This document shows positions 1-12,400 of a stretch of 64,000 nucleotides of DNA, piece by piece. Source of the stretch: Lunularia cruciata. Lineage: Eukaryota > Streptophyta > Marchantiopsida > Lunulariales > Lunulariaceae. Position 1 is the first letter of the stretch, and the number at the start of each line of letters is the position of its first letter. Under the pieces are notes generated by a model. That model had not been told where the DNA came from. It worked only from the letters and a program-made list of their open reading frames with translations, and did not search any database. Both the position numbers and the translations under genes were made by a program. Where the stretch lies: contig OX419758.1 in the NCBI GenBank assembly GCA_948567375.1, positions 62,339,965 to 62,403,964 of the forward strand, in the 5' to 3' direction.

Positions 1-1824
1 GTTGGATTTTCCTTGGTGCTATCTTGATGACATTTTGGTCTATAGTACTATTATGGAAGAGCATGAGAGACATTTGTTGGAGGTGTTTGAGAGGGTGAGA
101 TCTCATGGACTCAAATTACATCTTAAGAAGTGTAGATTCTTCCATGAGAAAGTTGAGTATTTGAGTCCCACTATCTACCCTAAAGGACTTGGTGTTCAAG
201 GTGGAGGCTATTACACATATTTCTCAACCTATGGATATGATCAAAGTACCAATATTCTTTGGGTTGGCAAACTTCTATCGCTAATATATTAGAAGATTTA
301 GTGCTATTGCCAAGGTCCTTAACCCTAAAGCTGACCAAGCTTACAAATGAGTGGTGTTGGGAAGATGAGTAAGAGAGAGCTTTTATAGAGCTCAAGAAGA
401 CGTTGGCACACTACTCCTATTCTTAAGAGATTGAGCAGAGGATGATCATTCTAGGTTCATATTAATTGGAGTATGTTGGAGCTTGGAGCAATGCTTACCT
501 AATAGGATGATGAGGGGAAGGAGTTTATGGTGGCCTATGCTAATCACTCCAACAATTCAATGGAGGAGAAGTATAGTTCATATGAGGGAGAGTGTTTAGC
601 AGTAGTATGGGCAATAGTACATTTTTATGTTACCTATTTGGTAACCTCTTCACTCTCATCACTGATCACATCACTAATGAATTCCAATAAGCTTTCAAGG
701 AAGCTTACATGATGGGCTCTGATTTGAAAATAATATGATTTCATAATTATTTATAGACTTGGAGTGGTGAATTGTGATGTACATGGGTTTCTACGGAGGT
801 CGAGTAGAAACCCATGTCCCCAACCAATAGGATTATACCAAAGCACATTGGCATGGTGAGACCAATGAAGAAATGGTACCAAGTTGGTATGCATCTACCT
901 TTCTATGTATAATTTTTGAGGCCTTGGTGGTATCTCTCTTAACATATACATGAAGAGTTGTTGAGGTTACAAATCTAAAGGGTGGAGATATTGGTACAAG
1001 CCAACAAGGAATTCATGATCATGTCTTCATGATATATTATCTTTGCACTAGTGTTGTGGGTGGCATAGTTGGTGCTAAGGAGAGAGAATGTGTTCTTCAA
1101 CAAGCCAAGCAATTTAGATTGGAGGGAAATTACTTTCTTTGTGTATAGGAGGATGGTAGAGTGCAAGTAGTACTACTTTAATCTTAGAGTTTATAGTTGG
1201 TACATCATGCTCATGAGGAGCTAGGAAATTTTGGAATAAAACATACATATATCTTATTCCAAAGTCATTATTGGTGGCACGGTATGCATACCAATGTATA
1301 GCAATTTTTTGCCAAGTGTGTGGTTTGTGACCAAGTTAGAGCATTATTTAGTGTTCCTAGAGAATTATTTAATGTTCCTGTGCTAAAATTACACCCATTA
1401 TTTATCATAAGATTGGGTTACCTTTGGACTTTGTTGGACATTTACCATTGATTGTAAAATATCATCAATATATTTTGGTTATAGTAGAGCACTTTTGCAA
1501 GTAGATTGATTTGGTGGTGCTTCTTGACAAGTCCAATGAAAGGATGGCTTACTCATTCTTGGATTAGGTTCTTAGTCATTTTGGTGCACCAATTTCATCC
1601 AAGTGATTGTATATGTATAGCACACTACATTGACTATACTTGATGTTACTATAGGCTACACTATCTTGAGAATGCACAAGGTTTTGCCTTCCAAATTCCT
1701 CATGTTAGAAGTACATGATGGTGCTTTTTTGAAGGACCATGTGTGCAATTGTACACCATGCCACCTGCCAAACATTGATGGCATTATGGATCCAATCTTG
1801 GCACTTGTATGTGTAGGCTTGCGG

Positions 1825-1958
1825 TGTATGTTATGTGGCTCTTCTGGTTGAGCTGCTACTATGGTGGTGTTTGATAGCTATTTTATAGTATGGAATATAG
1901 CATGTTTGACCCTCTCCTCATATTGATTCCTCAAGGACTATAGTTATGTCCTAGATGT
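1825..1958 (+). pseudogene. Decayed PHD finger of gypsy copy 1
   Basis: The first Cys pair (CMLC) is intact and followed by GSSG, then a stop and ATMVVFDSY. The second Cys pair and the His-Cys pair are largely lost, and a one-base deletion relative to copy 2 shifts the frame. At nucleotide level the final pair (TGT CCT AGA TGT, i.e. CPRC) is still readable at 1947-1958. The alignment with 50648-50782 shows that the finger is part of the family and not a private acquisition of one insertion. Confidence 0.75.
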
Positions 1959-2131
1959 ACTTGACCTATAGCTAGTTCAACTTCTATGTGGAATAGATTG
2001 TAAATATACAATTAACAATGGTGCTTGATAGCACCTAACCTCCTAATCTACCCCACTATAGGGCATACCACATACTTGGAGTAGATGGCTATTTGGAGTT
2101 AGAGAGACCTAACTGCTAACTATGGGATAAT

Positions 2132-2775
2132 TGTTGCACTTTAGAGTTCATGTATGACTTATGTGTGAATTGTGCTTCTGTAGTGTATGATGTTGATAAC
2201 AATGTATGTTATGTGTGTATAAATATATACACACACATACACAATAGTTGTCATGAAATTTGTAGTACCAAAGTTAGTTTGCATAGACGTTGGAGCGGTA
2301 GTATTGGTAGCCATAGTTATTTTGGTAGTTGCTTATGGACTACTTGATAGTGGCCAGATTTCATGTTATGGCTATTGATCACATGGTGGATACCACCATC
2401 ACTTGCACCGTTTGCACCATTGGATGTGTTGTCAATGGTGACGTTAGGGTTGGAGACCTAGGTCAAGCAAAGGGGTATAATTTTGAAGTGTAGCTCTAGG
2501 GAGCTCACTTCTCTAATGTTGAGCCTTTGAGTTCTTGGCTATAGTAGATAGAGACCGGCAAGCATCACTTGGGATCTCTTAGTTAGATTGGATGTGGTTT
2601 GATTGTTGGCAAATTGTTGAGTGATTGAGTACAGATCTGATTTGAGTGGAAGAATGAACTGATTATTGTGGCACTTTAGAGTTCTTATATGCTTTATGTG
2701 TGATTTGTGCTTTTATAATGTATGACATTGACAGCAATGTATGTTGTGTAGCAATGCATATATGCACGACAATAT
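2132..2775 (+). repeat. 3' LTR of PHD-gypsy copy 1
   Basis: It begins TGTTGCACTTTAG just after a purine tract (tatgggataa) and resembles the LTR at 50958-51609. A second version of the first ~105 bases starts at 2667 (TGTGGCACTTTAG), so the LTR begins and ends with the same sequence block. The exact 3' edge is uncertain by a few bases. Confidence 0.7.
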
Positions 2776-3099
2776 GATGAATCCAAGAAATGTGTATGGA
2801 GTGTAGAGAGAGTGTGTAAGGGATGACTTAAAAGAGGTACAAAACCAAAAGGAAGACCAAGGGGGTGAATTGATGGATATGGGGTGTCAAAGGATATATC
2901 AATTGTAAGAGTGAGATATAGTTAATCCAATAAAGAGTGGACATGTGTAGAAACCTTGTAAGGAAGGATGTACAAGACCACCTTAAAGAAGATCAAGAAC
3001 ATGACGGTTGTGAAAGGAGGATATTATCAGAATAGACAAGAAATGAATTAGACCTAAAATTTATTATTTTTATTATTTTGGGAAAAAAGACATACCCTT
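2776..3099. other. Unassigned purine-rich spacer
   Basis: No coding region is recognised. Weak similarity to the upstream part of the LTR family at 19445-19977 appears from about 3040 (atgaattaga...aatttatt), so the LTR at 3100-3449 may start here in degraded form. Confidence 0.3.
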
Positions 3100-3449
3100 C
3101 TCTCCCTTGTTTGTCTCATTGAGATCTTTCCAATGGTACCTTACCCATGCTATTCTAAGCTTCCTACATGAAAATTCCCCAAAGATTCCCTTTGGTCAAA
3201 AAAATTTGACCAACCAAATAGAACAAGGATCAACATGTCACCAATCCATGTAGATAATCTAAGTGTGGAGCTTGCTTACATATCACCAATCCATGTATTT
3301 GATCCAAGGATGTAGCTCCCTTTTAGTGGATACTCTTTGCTATATAATAAAGACAAGGTGCTCCTTTGGAGCATCAAAGTATAGAGCAATGAGATCTTTT
3401 GTTTCTCTTGTGTTTCTCTTGGGTTTTCTCTTGTCCTTGGAACATTACA
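3100..3449 (+). repeat. LTR of dispersed family A, copy 1 (probably a 5' LTR)
   Basis: This stretch is clearly related to 19445-19977 and 26717-27284. Shared blocks include AACATGTCACCAATCCATG, a TATA-like TATATAATAAAGACAAGG and the end CTTGGAA(C/G)ATTACA. It ends in CA at 3449. The next bases (gaggtataagaactc, about 3453-3468) resemble a decayed TGGTATCAGAGC primer-binding site, which suggests a 5' LTR leading into the purine-rich DNA that follows. The LTR start is not resolved. Confidence 0.65.
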
Positions 3450-5750
3450 GAGAGAGGTATAAGAACTCAACCAAAAAGGTGTGGGAACTTGGCGGTTGTG
3501 AAAAAACGGTACATGGAGAGTATTTTATAGGTAGCAAAACAAAGGCACAGAGTGATAGAAGGATAAAGAAATGTACAAAGGGAAAAAGCAACATGTTGGG
3601 CCAAGGGGGAAGAACACAATGGAGGATGGAGCTCCTAAAATTGACAAAGGGAAAATGAAACATGTAGAGCCAAGGAGGAGGATCTCAAGAGATGATGGTG
3701 CTCCTATAGGGAGAGAGGAACACAATAAAAGAAAGATAGTGCAAAATCTTAAGCAATAATTGCAAGATAGCAAAATGTCAAGGCTAGGAGAAGGCAAAAC
3801 CAGTTAAGCACCACAAGAGTAAAAGTTGAACAAAGGACAAAGGATGTACAAGAGAGCATAAGCTAAATAAAGACTTGGAGGAGGGTTTGGAACAAAGAAA
3901 GTGTAACAATAATGGCAAAGCACACACATTTAGATAAGATCAAATGCAATGTGGGAGCCAAAGGAAAACAACAACAATCCAAAATGAAAGAAAGACAAGA
4001 AAAAGACATGCAAAAGTGGACAAAAGATCACTTGTAGGGAAACAATTAGACAGCATCAAAGGGAAAAATCAGCTAACAAAAGTAGAAGACCTAAGAAAAA
4101 GAAGCATTACCAAACAGATGCCAAGATAAACTATGATGCCACTATGGTATATAAAAATACTAGTGAGCACAAAGAAACTAAGAGGCCAAATATGAATCAT
4201 AAACCATCAACAAAGCCAAGTATTATGCCTAACCACTATGGTTGCAAGGACTCAATGCATTGTCAAGAAGTGAGAAATTCAACTTCTGAATAATACCCAA
4301 AGTCGGCAGAACATGGACCCATGCCATTGCACTCCCAAAGTGCACACTGATTGGATATAAAGAAATGAGGACAGATGTTCACGGAACGGGGGATTCAAAA
4401 CTCATTAAATGCAAATGAGATGCAAGATATGTAAAATAAGAAATATGGCAAACTTCTCATCAAACAACAGCAGAACTAAACCTAACCTGGAAACATGTAA
4501 GAGTAAAACCTCTATACCAATAACTTGCATTTGCACAATGGAAACAAAATAAATCATGCAAGTAGAGAAATAAAATTGACTTGATGAACCAAAAGAGAAA
4601 GATTCATATGGACACCAGTAGAAAACCATGTAGAAGCTAATAAGATGCAAGTTGATGAAGAACCTAGAGTCAGCCCAAATTGAAAATATGAGATTGCACA
4701 TAGGACTAGGGGAGGAAATTTGAGGAAGATCAGTGAGTCAACTTGAAAGAATGATATTACTCAGAGATCAAGGAAGTAGAGCAAAGCATTAGAGGATTGG
4801 ATATCAATTATATCACAACATATGCTATGAACACATGAGTCCTAAAACACCAAAATCACATAGGGAAAGCAAAAAGGTGATCATAGTACACCTCCATAAA
4901 AACACAAATCACTTCATCAATATCTAACGCAATGCTGAAGTAGCTGGTCCAATGCCAATACTCTTTGTATCGAGTTTATGTTCAAAATTTTATGAGTGCA
5001 AAAGCAAACTTGGTTGCTCCCTTAAGTGCTGCTCAAAAGGAAAACAAATGTTGTGGAAAGAAAACTAGCTCAAGCTCATGTTGTGAAATGTGAATTGGGG
5101 ATGGCAAGTGGAATCTGTCAAAAATAATTAGCAAGTGGAAAAAAGGAGCAAATCTTTTGCAAGAGGAACAAAAAAATCAAGAAAATCAAAAAATAAATAG
5201 GCAACTGACCAAGGATGTGCAAAGAAACTATTAGCAATGAGCAATCAAAGAAAGAGGACTAATTAAAATGGAGATGGTGAAACACAGAAAAAAAAAAACA
5301 AAAAATAGAAGAGAAGCGAGCATAACAAGGCACAATTCTCCAAAGCAGCAGTTGAAAAGAAGAAGCTCAATCAAGATACTAGGGGTGAAATCCAAACAAC
5401 ACGGATGTAGGGAAAGGAGACCATCAAACTCCAAATGGGAGAAGAGCAAGAAAGAAAGAAAAATAGTTGACTAACTAAAAATGTAAGAGAAGTTTGAGAA
5501 TGTAAGTCTTGGAAGAAGGGAGGGAGCCTACAGGGTGGGACCAAGTGTCAATACACCCGACAGTTTGGAATTGCATGTGCAAGTATATTAATGGTGTAAC
5601 CAGAGACACAAGGTGTGGAAGAGAGTATTAGAACCGAATGAAGAAGGCACACAACCGAATGAAGAAGGCACACAGACAGTTACGATCAATGGTTAAGAAT
5701 TGCAACAAAAAAAAAAGAGCATTCAAGCATAACAGGTGTTTTCTGTTGGC
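3450..5750 (+). mobile_element. Purine-rich internal region, probable non-coding LTR element (LARD-like)
   Basis: About 2.3 kb strongly enriched in A and G on the plus strand follows an LTR and a possible primer-binding site. Reading frames give only Lys/Arg/Glu/Gln-rich peptides with no gag zinc knuckle, protease, integrase or reverse transcriptase motif. Such a region between LTRs would match a large retrotransposon derivative. No 3' LTR of this family was found downstream, so the assignment is inference. Confidence 0.35.
5633..5674 (+). repeat. Tandem duplication, 21-bp unit
   Basis: Two perfect head-to-tail copies of a unit beginning ACCGAATGAAGAAGGCACAC lie at 5633-5653 and 5654-5674. 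Confidence 0.9.
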
Positions 5751-8700
5751 ATGAGAGTCTAAAACTCTACAAGTATATGTGAGTAGTCTAAAACAAGTCT
5801 AAAACACTTATGTTGGATATTCCACCTCTCTTTATATAGTAGTGTGAGTTGACACAAATGCTTAGCTAAACTGCATATATAGTCATGAGCACTTTTGCTC
5901 TACATCTCCTTTTGAATGTCAGAGTTTGTGGCTTATTGTGTGAGCTACTTTGAGCAAGAGTTTCTTTCTATAAGAGTATATGAAGGCACCTAAAATATGG
6001 GTATATTTGATGGAGATGAAAACTCTAGAATAGCAAGGTTATATACCTAGATCTTATTTAGCTTTGCATGATACACAAATACTTCTTAAAAGAAATTGAT
6101 GATAGTTGCCTTGCTCCATAGTAACCCAAAATTATCTCCATGGTACTATCCATCCTCTTCTCTCAATGGTGTAATTCAGCTCGTGGTTTACTCTTGCTCA
6201 AAATCTGAAGGCTGATTTCTATTCTTCATCTTGGGAGATCCTACTAGCTCCTCTAGAGAGTATAGACAATCAGCCAGTAACTTTGCCACAGAGAAGTGGA
6301 TATTTGATTGTCTTACTTAGTATATTGCAGAACTTTGAGAGTTTAGCAAAATCTTCTCAAGTCTCCACGTTGAGGAGACTACTCTCGAGGAGGACTTACA
6401 TGACTTATAGTCTCATCTACATGCATTTCTCTTTTGATATCTAGATGAGTACTTTGAGTACTCCACTTTTATAAAAACTATCTCCATACTTTTTATATAT
6501 ATATGTATTCCTGGCGCTTTCATGATTGAATGTGCTAAGTTTTATGAGTTGGGTTCTATCAAATATATTATGTAGCAAAAAAAATTTGAATGCCATGCAA
6601 ATCATCATATTTTAAAGTACAACCTCCATATTGCACAAAACATCTATTAAATACAAGTTCACAAGAGTGCATATACCACCGCACCTTGGAGCGTATACCA
6701 ATGATCCCCAATGTATGTTAGCACACATTGGGATACATAATAGCGTATACTAGCAAACACTAGTACACACAAGCAAACTTAAGCATACTTGAGTGTACAA
6801 GAGTCCATGCTTACGTATATAAGCAAAGTCCAGCTAGACAACCCGATCACCAAGGAGAATACACAAGCGCACACAAATGAATAGATACAAGAGGAAAAAA
6901 ACCTAATGCAAATTGGACAATAAAAACAATTTATTTATATATTGAGTTGTTAATTTCATATCTAAAATGACACCATTTTACCAGCTACTATTTACACTTG
7001 ACATACATGAGGGTATAATGTGGAGAAAGAAATTTTGGATCATTGCTGTACACTAAGAGATCAAGCATCTATCTCGAAAAGAATGCGTGTGCTGCTTTTA
7101 ATCTCCTTGAGAGCTTTTCTAGCTTTAGTTAATTTTTAAATTATTTATATGGAATCCCTTAGACGTAGCCTTCTTTTCTTTGAATCTCATTTTCTCCAAC
7201 TTTGTCAGGTTCTCCAAGAGCATTCACCCTCTTGGCTACCACTTTGCCATTTTGCTTTTCCATCTTGGACATTTCTTGCACTTCAATCTTTGCTAATTTT
7301 CATCCACTTTGCCATTTTGCTTTTCCATCTTGGACATTTGTTGAGCTTCAATCTTTGCTAATTTTCATCTCTCCTTAGCTTCCATTGACTCGTTCTTCCA
7401 TTTGGTATGATTCACTTTATCATAGGGCATAGGGCAAAGCTGCCATCGATGAGTGTTAGGTTAGAAAACACGCTAGAATTCATTTTACATGACTCACTGT
7501 ATCATAGGAAGAAGCTACCACAGCGAATTCTAGTTTAGAAAACACCTTAGAATCCCGTTTCTATTTCTTAGGCTCTCTTTCAACTTCTGCATCTTTCGTT
7601 GAGAAAGATTTCGATAAAATAAGAAAGTCTCTAGACTAAAAAGTTGGGCCTCATTAGTCCAAGCTAATGCGTCAGAATCTGTGTTTGCTCTTGTATCGAG
7701 TGTTAAGTTTTGGTCTGATAAACATGGGGATCCAAATTCTTAAATTTAGATAATAATTACAGGAAAGGAGAGATCACCCATATTCATTAGAGAGATACTT
7801 TTTATAACTGATTTCTTGTCAAAATAAACCATCTTGTAAATCATATGATAGAATATCTCGTGAGAATCCTTCATTACTGAAATAGCTCGCATTTTCATCG
7901 CAATTCGCTATGTATAGCTAGAAAGTGATATTTAACAAAAGGGTATCAACGACATTTGGGGGGATCCATGGAGAATGAGGAAACCCTTCCCTCTTTCGTA
8001 CCCTGAATCGACACCGTCTGTCCCTTTCTGTTCTACGTTATCTCATCGTCTATTTTCCTGGAGAACACCTTTACAAGAGACCATTGTCCACCCCTACAAC
8101 CAAAACTCAATGGTGTAACATCGTGAAGCCAATAAACTCCTATCGTGTACTAATGTACTGTAACTCAGAGTCCAAACATGCAACTCCAATTGTATGCAGC
8201 CAAGAGCAATAAGTCCAAACATTTGCTCTTGGCAGTGGACCACAGGTACTGTTGATCATATTAAGACCATTGTACAAATCGAAGAAAGAAATATCCGAGG
8301 AACTGTTCTCGTACTTCTCCGTCGCTTTGAATCCACACGAAGAAAATGGAGTGTGCCATCAATCCGAACATTCTCCACCCGCATTCAGCTTATATGAGAG
8401 AAAAAGCAATTTGATTCACTGTGCTTAGCGTGCCAGGGTGCGTTTGTGTTCACGCTGCTGAATTACATAATTACACAAAGAGATTTAGTTGATTCTAACA
8501 GCCGCAAACAAAACTACGTGCATAATCAAGTAACGGGGAACTGTATGAAGATTTATAAGACCGTCTCTCAATACATGGCTATTCGCAAGAGATTCTTAAG
8601 TTGCACATCCCTTCACGGTAGAATCCTTTTTCTCAAAGTGAAAGAAGCCAGCTGATTCATTTGTAGTGTTAGCTCCACTTGAATTTCCTGCTGTTTCTCC

Positions 8701-9408
8701 TTTCTTCAGTAACTTCTCTGCATTATCACCAACAGACGGACCCCTGACCTTTTGAATCGAGAATTTGCGATTCGACTTGCAACGACTGCCGAGTCTCATA
8801 GATCCTGCAGTTCCTGCATCCATAGATCACAACAAGCAGTCTCCAACATTAGCATCGGAGATATCATGTTCCTAGCATCAACATCGGTACGAGATTCTTG
8901 TATCAAAATCGTAATCCCGGGGCCCCTATAGCAGAAATTGCTTCTGCAGAATACTGCAATTCCATTTATAAAGAGTGTCCTTGTGACGATTCCCATGTGG
9001 TGAAGTGAGTGACGTTGATGAACAAGCGAGACCACCTGATATGAATGCCAACAAGAATCATGGTTTGTCCTCATGAAAGTGCAATTCAAGGTCTGATTGG
9101 GAAATTTTCAGCACCTTGAAAATCATAAACTCCGTTACTCGATTGCAAGTGATATCTATATATGTACTGAGCTACAAAGAACTACATCTTAAAGAAAAAA
9201 CAGTACCCAGATGACCATCACGCCAAACAAATTAATCCGAATAAAGATCGTAGATTATGTACCTACTATACATAGCTTACTCTTGAGCAACATCAAGATG
9301 GCTGGAATGCTTACCCACAGGTTCTATGTTTTATATGGCTGAACAATCTGACGCCGGAAGATCTGACCGTTAAGCGTCAGACTGTGCAACAGCACTAAAA
9401 TCTATTAT
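5751..9408. other. Intergenic DNA downstream of the kinase gene
   Basis: I recognise no gene here. Composition shifts from AT-rich repeat-like DNA to more balanced, CG-containing DNA from about 7.9 kb, marking the edge of the gene island. The part next to 9409 should include the 3' UTR of the minus-strand kinase gene. Open frames around 8596-9089 on the minus strand show no conserved motif, and the kinase C-terminus is already complete at 9409. Confidence 0.5.
7239..7368 (+). repeat. Tandem duplication, 65-bp unit
   Basis: Two nearly identical adjacent copies (7239-7303 and 7304-7368) start with CCACTTTGCCATTTTGC. A looser ~95-bp duplication containing TTAGAAAACAC(G/C) follows at about 7400-7555. 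Confidence 0.85.
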
Positions 9409-12400
9409 TCACAGACGAAGAATAGTTCGTAAAGTATCAGACAAATTGTGTATCGTTTGCTGCTCCTGTGCCACCTGCCATCCCTGCAGTGGTACTTCCT
9501 CATAACATCTGCCATCAGTGCAAAGTATTAGTCATGTGAGGTTCAATGCAAGGTAATCTCAATTAGAGTGACTGCAGCATCGAGACCTTAACCCGTCGAC
9601 CTAAGCGGCCCTTTATGTCTTGGATCGATACACTTCCTCTTTCATAGACCAGTTTTGAGAGCCATGAAACTGACATCTCGAAAGATGCAGAACCAAAAGG
9701 GAACTCGAGGATGCTTACAGCTTGTGGTATGCCAGTGCTCGAGCCAAATTCGGTAATGTCGTGCTTGTGGCCAGCCGTTGGTACACACTTGGAGGAAGCG
9801 GCATCTGGTCGTATCAAAAAAGTAAATTCATCAGTAGATGGTGTGGCGAGCTGAAATTGGGTGTACATAGAATTCGCGTGGAAAGCTTTGACAACCTCGC
9901 ACCAATATAAGCAAGACAAGAGCAGTTAAAGGAGCTACAAGAAGGCAACTATTGGAGATGCAAATGTGCCATACCTCATTTCCAAGCGGCTTTCGAACTC
10001 TTCGTTGCTGGCCATCTCCTAATCCGCCACCATTATAAAGCTCTTGGATAGCTTCTAGCGCTACCACCCCGCTGTGATCAGGTTGCCCGCTACTAGATAT
10101 GTTGTCCGAAATCAATGCGATAGGCGAGATATCGGTAGCTTTTAGGAAAGGTATAGGGACGGTGTTACCAGCTGCATAGACTGATAACAGCTGAACACAG
10201 CAAAAGAGTTCGTGAGATACATGATGGAGAAAAGAATTTTCTGTGTTCCAGCGTACCTAGACGCTAACCTGATAGCGGAACCATATTTCTTCCATGTTAT
10301 CAGAAATCAAGTGTTCAACAGACTAAGAAGAAATGACTAAGACTGTATAAGAATCAGCAGCATAGCACTAAGGATCTGGTGCTAACATGCAAGGAAGAGC
10401 GGAGGGTGATCAACCCAAACTACAGACAGCTAACTTTAAAAACCAGACAGCCTAAAGTTTGTTTGTTTTTCCGTGAGCTTGTATTTGTGAGCTTGAGAGG
10501 ACAACTATAACTAGATTGTATGACAATAATAGCCGCAGTGTCGAGAAGATCAAACTCACACCTTGTCCTGCAACGCTAAGCCCTGTCTATTTGGGGTGCC
10601 TTTTGGTGTTCCTGATGCATTTGTTGAATCAGCTGCAGACTTTTTCAATGTAGATCCCAGACCCCCTTCCAGGACTGGCTTCTTTGGAGACAATACAGGA
10701 GAAGAAGATTGTGAACGGGACGGTGGAACAATTGGTGGCACATTCAAACTCCGCCCTCTTGCTGTAGACCCGATCTCAGAACTGAAAGTGAAACAGCAAT
10801 TAGTGCTCTTTAGCTTGTAATGAAAGCAAAGCTAACAAGAGGGGATTCCCTTACAGCAATAACTTCACTGAGAGAGAAAACGAAAATTTCTTGTAAAAGC
10901 TCGCAGATACACGGCTTTCCATCGCGTACCCAATATCGGTAGTCTGAACTGGTGAGAGAACCGGGCTGCCACTCTCACTGCCTGGATCTTGCGTTTCATC
11001 TGGTATACTTCCAGCAGCAGAATCGTGCTTATTGCTAGTCCCGTGCACGACAATAGTCCCGAAGTCGCCATCTGGATGAATGAAGGAGCAACCGGGTCTC
11101 AAGTAATGGCAAAAGCAACCAAAATACTTCTTAAAGCACCCTGGCCTAGAGGGCCAGATAATACCATGTCAAGAGAGCTAGTACAAGTCCTAAATGAAAA
11201 CCCCGATGCCACAAATTCTTTAGCCTGCAATGAGAAACTATCGCTAAGCACGTTGCTTGACCAATTGCCCTAACATACAAGAGGAAATAGGGGATCATAC
11301 CTTCTTGTTCGGAGTCCATTGAGGCACCTTTAGGAAGGGTGTCAGCGTCATGCCTAATCAGCATCGTTCCTCCAAAAGATTCGTTCATTTTCACTGTCTG
11401 CCCCTTCTCCCAAGACCATTGCTGAATAGCAAACAATACTCAGTATAATAAGACCTTTAGTTACTAAGCAGAAACAACCTTCATGTAAACAAGAATTACA
11501 CGGCTTGGTTAACGACTTTCGAACAAAGTTGTTGTTAAGCGCAGTATACGGAGTGAGCAGAAGCTTACTTCTCCCTTACGTAACGGACCTCACTGGGAAG
11601 TTCCTATGTTATATCCGGAATTATGGGCCATCAGTCTTCGGATTCGCGTCGGACTTATGGCACCATTGTTCCTACGCGACTAGTATCATAATGCAAGTTA
11701 ACTTCCCAATCCAAGTCCGCGACATGCACGATAACACGCATAACATGATGGTGCATGAACTTACTCCGCCTCCTGACGATGCTGTGCCTTGATCTTGATT
11801 ATAGGCCAATTGTTGTGCCACCATCTCCACTCTGATGGCTCTTGCTCTTTCTATTCTCGGTAACATCGACATTGCGGTCCCCTTGCACCTTTCTATGAAC
11901 TTGTGCTGCAAATTTCAAGCCTTCCCAACATCAACAATCAAGCCAGTACAGACGTTGAGATTTTTCCTGAGTGTTTGTTAGGAGCATCATCTGGCATTCT
12001 CATCCCAGAATCTTTTTTTTAACACAGAAAAAGGGAACAAAATTCCATCGGTAGAATTAGAATCAGGGACTGTTCATGGCTCAAAAGTGGAGCATATTTC
12101 GCATGAAAGATCGACCACTTCCCCGACGGATCAACATTTCTAGCTCACTGAGTAGTGACTAGCATGCTACAGTATAGATAATGACATACTTGAAGCATAG
12201 CTGTTGCTGTGGGCCGCAGTCTTGGCTCTTTAGTAAGACATTTGGCCACAAAGTCATGGAAAACAAGAGACCTGTAAGTGAAACATAAATCTCAGTAATA
12301 ACCACTCGTGGTACTAATGATCCGAGACTAGGGGCATATATAATAAAATAAGCTCTCAGAAGAACCCAATTACATCTTCTTGTGCAGCTTTGGGATGCCA

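Larger units (their letters stand above)
1..2775 (+). mobile_element. Ty3/gypsy retrotransposon with PHD-finger tail, copy 1 (5' end outside window)
   Basis: The copy enters the window inside reverse transcriptase: the YLDDILV catalytic box is read near 20-45. RNase H remnants follow (about 460-720), then integrase remnants (about 1300-1600, with CVVCDQVRA). After that comes an integrase C-terminal segment (KDHVCNCTPCHLPNIDG), a decayed PHD finger and a 3' LTR. The order and wording match the copy at 46575-51609 throughout, so the two belong to one family. Stops and frameshifts occur in every domain; the element is dead. Very few CG dinucleotides remain, as expected of long-methylated plant repeats. 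Confidence 0.88.

Noticed and set aside
8596-9089. Two minus-strand frames downstream of the kinase (75 and 97 codons)
   Set aside because: No conserved motif, and the kinase stop codon at 9409-9411 already closes the gene.
9563-9919. 118-codon minus-strand open frame as the kinase C-terminus
   Set aside because: Splicing from 9719 into 9508-9409 gives the conserved SIK1 ending (CYEEVPLQ...[11 protein letters not shown]) in phase; the open frame is mostly the exon 9719-9804 read in a wrong frame plus intron.
11505-11792. Extra kinase exon between 11301-11421 and 11765-11905
   Set aside because: No open phase-0 exon with proper splice sites exists there, and exons 11765 and 11421 join directly in phase.
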